From an uncultured Roseobacter sp. (GTDB lineage Bacteria > Pseudomonadota > Alphaproteobacteria > Rhodobacterales > Rhodobacteraceae), in NCBI RefSeq assembly GCF_947495025.1, contig NZ_CANLXG010000002.1, forward strand, positions 62,001-126,000: a stretch of DNA of 64,000 nucleotides, given 5' to 3'. This document shows, one piece after another, positions 58,925 to 64,000 of this stretch (the stretch's first letter is position 1; each line of letters opens with the position of its first letter). The position numbers and the translations under genes were made by a program. The notes beneath the pieces were generated by a model. The model was not told the origin of the DNA. It did no database searches and was given only the letters and a program-made list of their open reading frames with translations.

Positions 58925-60048
58925 CGCGTCTCCGCAAGTCTTGCGCCCTCGGACAGCGCACTCAGTTTCGCATATGCAATTTCCGGGTCTACGGCACCGA
59001 AACCGGCAAAAGTACCGAAACCGCAATCTGACCCGGCGATCACACGGTCCGGCCCGACGATGCCGGTAAACCGCTCGATCCGCTGGGCGACCACTTCAGG
59101 GTGCTCGACAAAGTTTGTTGTCGTGTCCACGACACCGGGCACCAGTATCTTATTGTCCGGAATGTCTTTGCGGCGATCGCGGAACACTGTCCATTCATGG
59201 GCGTGCCGCGGATTGGATGTTTCAAAAAGCACATAGCGCGCTTTGGCCGACATCAGCGTATCGAAAACCTTGTCCATGCCGATGTCACAGGTATGCGGCC
59301 CTTCGTAGTTTCCCCAGCATATGTGAATGCGAACCCGGTCTTCGGGTACGTTCTGCAGCGCGTGATTGAGCGCTTCGACGTGGCTGTTGGCGATGTTGAC
59401 AAATTCCGCATCCGAAAGATCGTTGAAAAGCATGTGGCGGGACAGGGCCAGATCGGGACAGTCCAGCTGCAGATCAAGACCTGCGCCGACGATTGTCTCA
59501 TACTCTTCGCGCATCGCATCTGCCAGCGCTGCCAGATAAGCTTCGCGGGTGGCATAGTGTTCATTCTGCAGGAAAAGAGAGATCACCCCCGGGCTGGCGG
59601 CATTCATAAAGCCACGTTCTGCGCCATGTTCCGCCATTCCCGCTTTCAGATTTGCGATGTCTTTTTCCAGCTCGCCCTGCCCTTTCGAACGGACCTCACC
59701 GGTACACATCGGCCGCGCATACTGTGGGGTGCCGCCCTCGTCTGCCAGCCTTTTCAGAAATGTCGGAAACTGCCTGAGATCGGCAGGCGCGTTGCGCTTG
59801 CTGTCACCGGAAAAGCCGGTGTAGCGATCCTTGACGTAAGTGGCATAGGAAATCTTGGAAGTTTCACCATCACTGACAATACCGACACCGGCTTCGACCT
59901 GACGCCGTACCGTTTCGGAAACTGCAGTGGTCATCGTCGCATCAAAATCAGACTGGTCATAGGTTTCGCCGTTCTCACGGGCAAAGATGAAATCGACAAC
60001 GTCCTGGGATCGCGGGAGACTGCCAACGTGGGTGACGGGAATATTCAT
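58921..60048 (-). CDS. Short MetE-like (cobalamin-independent methionine synthase II) methyltransferase
   Basis: 375 residues, the size of the C-terminal catalytic half of MetE alone. The zinc ligands line up as H242, C244, E276 and C342 (R-I-H-I-C-W-G-N, F-E-T-S-N, S-D-C-G-F-G), with the N-terminal V-G-S-L-P-R and D-G-E segments. This branch includes epoxyalkane:coenzyme M transferases and uncharacterised thiol methyl or alkyl transferases; true methionine synthesis is unlikely without the N-terminal half. Sits between bicupin and RraA with overlaps or a 3-bp gap, so it is part of the catabolic operon. Confidence 0.88.
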   Translation of the reverse strand: MNIPVTHVGSLPRSQDVVDFIFARENGETYDQSDFDATMTTAVSETVRRQVEAGVGIVSDGETSKISYATYVKDRYTGFSGDSKRNAPADLRQFPTFLKRLADEGGTPQYARPMCTGEVRSKGQGELEKDIANLKAGMAEHGAERGFMNAASPGVISLFLQNEHYATREAYLAALADAMREEYETIVGAGLDLQLDCPDLALSRHMLFNDLSDAEFVNIANSHVEALNHALQNVPEDRVRIHICWGNYEGPHTCDIGMDKVFDTLMSAKARYVLFETSNPRHAHEWTVFRDRRKDIPDNKILVPGVVDTTTNFVEHPEVVAQRIERFTGIVGPDRVIAGSDCGFGTFAGFGAVDPEIAYAKLSALSEGARLAETR

Positions 60049-60051
60049 GGT

Positions 60052-61020
60052 TCAGTCTCCGGTCCAGGTCTGGCCAGCGGGATCCCCCGTGGCCACGATG
60101 TGATAAAGACCGGCATCACCAGTCATCGAGGGCATGGCGTTGTGCATCAGGTTTTCCGGAACAGACATTGTGTCGCCGGGTGCAAGCGTCGCCGCGCCCC
60201 CTTCCCATGTCACACGCCAGTGACCACGGACAGGCATCAGCACAGACGGCCGGTCATGGCTGTGCATCGTTTCGCCTGCAGAGCCACGGGTAACAAAATC
60301 AACTTCGAAACCCGGCCTGTCCCGCAGCATACCTGTCTCGCCGATAACCTTGACAGGCTTGCGGTCCGCCATGGCATGCATATCCCAGTAGCGCGCCACA
60401 TATCCGGGCACCACATCACCGGATACTGGCTCCGGATAGGTTTTGAGTTCGTCATCGGACAGCAAAGGCATCGGTTTCACTCCTTCCGGAAGGGTCTGCC
60501 CCTTTTTACTGTCGTAGAGTTTGCCCTCTTCTGACAGGATCAGGCCGTGTGCACGTGCGTCCTCGATGACCTGCGGTGCCCAGATCACGCCCCCTCCGGC
60601 GTCGTCACCGCCCAGGATCGCCATGATCATTCCGTAGTCATTGCCGATATTCTCAAATCCGCGGAAAATCCCTGTTGGGATATTAAAGATATCTCCCTGC
60701 TCCAGAACGACTTCACCGGCATCGCCCCGGCGCCCCCAGAAAAAGCGCCAGCGGCCTGACAGGACAAAAAAGACCTCTGCCGTGCGGTGACTGTGCAGAC
60801 TGTTGCGACATTTCGGCGGCTGGCCCGCAGCACCGATGTTGAAGCCATGGGGCAAAGCGATATGCACATGCTGATCAGGGCTCTCTGACACGCCACCGCC
60901 GATAATCGTAAAGTTTTCCTTCTGGTCGCTGCCCGGGGTGTGTGCGTCGATAAAAGCGGTCTTGCAGGGCTGCAGATCGCCATAACGCACAATGCGGTTT
61001 TCCATCTCGGATGGGGTCAT
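60052..61020 (-). CDS. Two-cupin-domain (bicupin) protein
   Basis: 322 residues. The first cupin has H76-S-H78-x3-E82 and the second H253-S-H255 with H293 (L-M-H-N). In the first, the usual closing His is not obvious (I-F-R-G-F-E-N); in the second, the usual Glu is replaced (D-R-P-S-V). The two half-sites may each hold metal or only one may be active. Bicupins include quercetinase, gentisate dioxygenase and isomerases. Overlaps the upstream PNPOx-like gene by 4 bp. Confidence 0.85.
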   Translation of the reverse strand: MTPSEMENRIVRYGDLQPCKTAFIDAHTPGSDQKENFTIIGGGVSESPDQHVHIALPHGFNIGAAGQPPKCRNSLHSHRTAEVFFVLSGRWRFFWGRRGDAGEVVLEQGDIFNIPTGIFRGFENIGNDYGMIMAILGGDDAGGGVIWAPQVIEDARAHGLILSEEGKLYDSKKGQTLPEGVKPMPLLSDDELKTYPEPVSGDVVPGYVARYWDMHAMADRKPVKVIGETGMLRDRPGFEVDFVTRGSAGETMHSHDRPSVLMPVRGHWRVTWEGGAATLAPGDTMSVPENLMHNAMPSMTGDAGLYHIVATGDPAGQTWTGD

Positions 61021-61649
61021 GTCTCTTCTCTTTCTTTGTCGGCACGCAACCGGGCCAGTTCGGCCTCCAGTTCTGCGTTCCGGGTTTCCAGTCGTTCCAG
61101 CTCGGGTGCAACCAGGGCTGCAATTTCGCTGGTGTCAAATCGCGGCGTGATATACTGAGGACAGTTCCAGTCAAAGGCCTTCACGCGGATAAGCACGATG
61201 CGTTCAACGCGCCCCCCGCCTTCGGTCGCCAGTTTTTCAGCCAGTGCCGGATCGGCATCTGCCGGGATCATCGAGGCATGTCCCTGCAGTTTCAGACGGG
61301 CCTTGCGCGGATAGTCCATCGCGAACAGCGACACCCGGGCGTCGCTGCGCAGATTGCCGGAAGTAATATACTGTGCATTGCCCCGGTAGTCCGCGAACCC
61401 GACCGTGTTCTCATTCAGCACCTTCAGAAAGCCATGCGGCCCTCCACGGTGCTGGACATAGGGCCACCCGTTTTCGGAAACGCTTGCGATGTAGACGGAC
61501 GTGCGCGAAGCGATAAATGCACTTTCATCGGGTCCCAGCGCTCCGGGTGCGGCACGTTCGGCAATGCGCTCGCACATCTCACGGGAACCACGCGCACGCT
61601 GTTCGGCCTGGACGGCCGGGGTGAACATCAGTTTGCCGTAGCTTTCCAC
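61017..61649 (-). CDS. Pyridoxamine-5'-phosphate-oxidase-like flavin-binding protein
   Basis: 210 residues. The split-barrel core spans about 40-150: S-V-Y-I-A-S-V-S-E-N-G-W-P-Y-V, F-A-D-Y-R-G-N-A-Q-Y-I-T-S-G-N-L and V-S-L-F-A-M-D-Y are the FMN- or F420-binding-like strands, followed by a long C-terminal coiled coil (L-E-R-L-E-T-R-N-A-E-L-E-A-E-L). Members include reductases and flavin carriers; it may supply electrons to another enzyme of the operon (inference). Lies 3 bp after the NTF2-like gene. Confidence 0.86.
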   Translation of the reverse strand: MESYGKLMFTPAVQAEQRARGSREMCERIAERAAPGALGPDESAFIASRTSVYIASVSENGWPYVQHRGGPHGFLKVLNENTVGFADYRGNAQYITSGNLRSDARVSLFAMDYPRKARLKLQGHASMIPADADPALAEKLATEGGGRVERIVLIRVKAFDWNCPQYITPRFDTSEIAALVAPELERLETRNAELEAELARLRADKEREET

Positions 61650-61652
61650 CGG

Positions 61653-62621
61653 TCAGCCCGTCTGCAGGAGGATCTGTTTCCAGACCGCCGTCTCGTCATA
61701 GATGACATATTCACGTCTCAGACCCCACGGCCCGAATTCGGCGTGGCAGATACCCATCAGATAAACATCCACACCCGTCGGCGCGCCAAATGTGCCCCAG
61801 CCGCTGTGTTTGCCGGTCAGTGACCAGCGCAGAGCAGCGCGCGGCGGCATCAGAGGATCATCCCGACCGATCTGGTGATCAATCTGAAAGACCGCATCGG
61901 GAAATGATGCACGCAGACCCATCCAGAACTGATCGACTGCCGGATGGCTGTGCGCGCTGATACCGCCCGGATACTCGGCATGAACAGCCCGGTCATATTC
62001 CGCCGGTATCGCCGCCATATCCGCCCCCATGATCCGGGTCAGGATATCGGCATATTTCTGACCCCATTCATTGTCATTGCCACGCCCCCTGTAGGGCCCC
62101 GGCTGATCAATCGCCGGGCTGAACGGGCGGACACAGTTTTCCGGTCCACCTTCTTCTTCGATCAGGTTGGCGGCGTAGCGTTTCGGATCAACACCCAGCT
62201 GGCGGACAATCGCGCCCTGATCCCGGATCAGCCACTCGTCGTTGATCTGATTGTTGATGGCATGACAGTCAGCAAGGATGCGGTAAACCAGCGGCCTGCC
62301 CGTGGCTTTGCCGTAAACTCCATCCCGCGCGTGCGTCGCGGTACTCAGCAAACGATGCGACGACAGCATCCCCTCTTCGGGCGTGCCGGACCAGATCACA
62401 TCCTCGCCGAGCAGGGTACGGTCCGGGAATTCCGCCAGCGTCGCCATCGTTGCCCCGATGACATTCTGGTTGCCCACCACAACTGACGCAGGCGTGCGCA
62501 CCACAATATCATCAGAGTAGTACCGGTGGAGCGTGGCAATCCCACGGTCTTCCCATATCTCTTTTGTGATCCCCAGAATGTAGTCGGGAAAATCTCTGAA
62601 TTTAGGGTCGAAACCTTTCAC
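61653..62621 (-). CDS. NTF2/SnoaL-like protein, two-domain
   Basis: 322 residues from the GTG at 62621, which has AAAGGAAT upstream and starts 4 bp after the lacI stop; an ATG at 62660 would lie inside lacI. Two alpha-plus-beta cone domains can be guessed at: G-I-T-K-E-I-W-E-D-R-G-I-A-T-L-H-R-Y-Y-S-D-D near the N-terminus, and a second copy with S-H-P-A-V-D-Q-F-W-M-G-L. The fold occurs in ester cyclases, dehydratases and ketosteroid isomerases. Reaction unknown. Confidence 0.8.
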   Translation of the reverse strand: MKGFDPKFRDFPDYILGITKEIWEDRGIATLHRYYSDDIVVRTPASVVVGNQNVIGATMATLAEFPDRTLLGEDVIWSGTPEEGMLSSHRLLSTATHARDGVYGKATGRPLVYRILADCHAINNQINDEWLIRDQGAIVRQLGVDPKRYAANLIEEEGGPENCVRPFSPAIDQPGPYRGRGNDNEWGQKYADILTRIMGADMAAIPAEYDRAVHAEYPGGISAHSHPAVDQFWMGLRASFPDAVFQIDHQIGRDDPLMPPRAALRWSLTGKHSGWGTFGAPTGVDVYLMGICHAEFGPWGLRREYVIYDETAVWKQILLQTG

Positions 62622-62625
62622 GGTA

Positions 62626-63633
62626 CTATTCCTTTGGTTTGCGGGCAGAGCCGCGGACAATCAGTGGTCCGTCGAGGGCCACGCGTCTCGGAGCGGTATC
62701 GTTGTCGGAAAGCCTGTCCATCAGAACACTCACCGTCTCAGCAACCATCCGGTTGGCAGGTTGTCTTACCGTCGTCAGATCATAGCTGGGCCAGCGCGCG
62801 AGGGTCACGTCATCATAGCCGACAACAGAGACATCACCCGGCACCGAAAGACCCAGCTCAAAACGCAGCACATCCATCACAGCAAAGGCCATATGGTCGT
62901 TGGCGACGAATACAGCATCGGGGCGCTCTGACCGGCTGAACATTTCGCGTGCTACGGCGCGGGCCTTCTCGAAATCGAAATCCGCTGCACGGCGGGCAAA
63001 AAGCGTCTGGCCTGCGTCCCTGAGGCCATCCATGAAGCCTGCCTCGCGGTCGATCTGGGTCGAGGCTCCTTCCCATCCCGCGATATGTGCAATGCGCCTG
63101 TGTCCGCCGGCCACAAGAAACTCCGCCAGTTTGCGCCCGCCTGCAACGTTGTCCGATGTGACACTGGACAGCCTGTCGTCATACTGGTGCCTGTTAAACA
63201 GCACGATGGGTATGCCCAGACCTTCGCAGCGTTCCGTCAGATCGTTGGACAGACCGACAGAGGCCGCGATGATTGCATCCACCTGATAGTCAAGGAGTTC
63301 GTCAATCACCGTCTGTGTGGCCTCGTGATCATTGGAGGCCATAAAGACCAGCACATGATAGCCCTCAGACTGCAGTGCCTTGGAAAGACGCTCGATCGCC
63401 TCGGGATAAAACTGGTTTTCCAGATAGGCCACCACCAGACCGATGATCCGGCTGCGTCCCGTAATCAGACTGCGCGCAATGACGTTTGGCCGGTATCCCA
63501 GCTGGGCTGCGGCTTTACGCACTTTTTCAGCTGTCCGTTTGCTGACTGACGCACCCGGCGTGAAAACACGGCTGACAGCCGAACGGCTGACACCTGCCTT
63601 TTCAGCAACTTCGAGAGAGGTCACCTTACCCAT
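62626..63633 (-). CDS. LacI-family transcriptional regulator
   Basis: 335 residues from the ATG at 63633, preceded by GAGAGG; 22 codons further upstream are open but unsupported. The N-terminal helix-turn-helix T-S-L-E-V-A-E-K-A-G-V-S-R-S-A-V-S-R-V-F and hinge are followed by a type I periplasmic-binding-like effector domain (I-I-G-L-V-V-A-Y-L to G-P-L-I-V-R-G-S). Probably controls the downstream catabolic genes and responds to the pathway substrate or product. The operator should lie in 63634-63673 or further upstream. Confidence 0.92.
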   Translation of the reverse strand: MGKVTSLEVAEKAGVSRSAVSRVFTPGASVSKRTAEKVRKAAAQLGYRPNVIARSLITGRSRIIGLVVAYLENQFYPEAIERLSKALQSEGYHVLVFMASNDHEATQTVIDELLDYQVDAIIAASVGLSNDLTERCEGLGIPIVLFNRHQYDDRLSSVTSDNVAGGRKLAEFLVAGGHRRIAHIAGWEGASTQIDREAGFMDGLRDAGQTLFARRAADFDFEKARAVAREMFSRSERPDAVFVANDHMAFAVMDVLRFELGLSVPGDVSVVGYDDVTLARWPSYDLTTVRQPANRMVAETVSVLMDRLSDNDTAPRRVALDGPLIVRGSARKPKE

Positions 63634-63673
63634 GGCACCTCTCCGACGCTGATATGCTGGTCTGAAAGCCCCA

Positions 63674-64000
63674 TCAACCAGCTGTCCATCCGCCATCAAT
63701 CAGCATTGATGTGCCGGTCACCATCGCAGAGGCGTCCGAGGCCAGGAAAACCGCCGCCCCCATGATGTCTTCCACCTCGCCCACTCTGGGCAGCTTGATC
63801 TTATCCATGATCCACGCCAGCCGCTCCGGGTTGGCAAATGTACCCTCTGTAAGCGGCGTCCGGATGAAGGTCGGACAGATCGTATTGATGCGGATGCCGG
63901 ATTTTCCCCACTCAATCGCCATGGATTTCACCATGCCCTCAAGCGCATGCTTTGATGCGCAATAGACTGCACGGTCCACACCGCCCACATGCCCCATCTG
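63674..64000 (-). CDS. Short-chain dehydrogenase/reductase, C-terminal part (window edge)
   Basis: The coding frame is cut by the end of the window, so only about 109 residues are visible. The catalytic Y-C-A-S-K, P-T-F-I-R-T-P-L after the N-I/T-I-C-P turn, and the final G-T-S-M-L-I-D-G-G-W are typical of classical SDRs. The N-terminal cofactor site lies outside. It is on the same strand, 40 bp upstream of lacI, and probably heads or belongs to the operon. Confidence 0.9.
   Translation of the reverse strand, partial: QMGHVGGVDRAVYCASKHALEGMVKSMAIEWGKSGIRINTICPTFIRTPLTEGTFANPERLAWIMDKIKLPRVGEVEDIMGAAVFLASDASAMVTGTSMLIDGGWTAG

Noticed and set aside
59101..60534. 477-codon plus-strand open frame opposite the MetE-like gene
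   Set aside because: Shadow of two well supported genes with overlapping starts and stops.

Overview
The window looks like chromosome of a marine alphaproteobacterium of the Rhodobacteraceae (Roseobacter group). The evidence is the moderately high GC, a candidate SAM/SAH riboswitch in front of metK (an element known from Rhodobacterales), an Irr-type Fur regulator divergent from fabA, the trpF/trpB/ihfB/rpsA/cmk/aroA and miaB/phoH/ybeY/corC/lnt minus-strand runs, and many GTG/TTG starts. I see no rRNA, tRNA, CRISPR array, insertion sequence, phage gene or replication origin.

Layout. 1-7186: a Flp-prepilin-like protein, thyA-folA, gloA with two tandem DUF1194 proteins, a MarR-type regulator, an XRE regulator overlapping sdhE, and the aspartate aminotransferase. 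7447-11444: an orphan branched-chain-type binding protein, a strong terminator, and a large methyl-accepting chemotaxis protein. 11514-18483: ychF, trpA, a MarR regulator overlapping a Tat-exported nitroreductase-like protein with a striking double-palindrome operator, lldD, a sulfotransferase-like gene and an MFS exporter. 18631-22691: rplY, pth, a DUF2332 gene coupled to pth, a serine hydrolase and a DUF2237 protein.

23084-39888 is a nearly continuous minus-strand housekeeping block. In transcription order it is miaB, phoH, ybeY, corC, lnt, [SAM/SAH riboswitch] metK, trmB, aroA, cmk, then rpsA, ihfB, lapA, trpF, a small secreted protein and trpB. Between cmk and rpsA it is interrupted by three signalling-type genes: a BLUF photoreceptor, an exported protein of unknown role, and a Popeye-like cyclic-nucleotide-binding membrane protein.

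40000-47394: a glycosyltransferase-like gene, an endonuclease/phosphatase-family protein, a PhyH dioxygenase, irr, and the unsaturated fatty acid genes fabA, fabB and fabI. fabA and fabB are split by a reverse-oriented VOC gene. 47573-55880: a plus-strand, tightly packed catabolic run (HAD dehalogenase, alpha/beta hydrolase, PLP dehydratase, pcaD, pcaB, MFS, alcohol dehydrogenase, enolase-superfamily dehydratase). 56045-58090: a GGDEF-EAL protein with a periplasmic c-type haem motif.

58226-64000: a minus-strand operon-like cluster led by an SDR dehydrogenase (cut by the window edge) and a LacI regulator, followed by an NTF2-like protein, a flavin-binding PNPOx-like protein, a bicupin, a short MetE-like zinc methyltransferase and an RraA-family aldolase. 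I do not recognise this combination as a characterised pathway. It is the best candidate here for an undescribed catabolic system.
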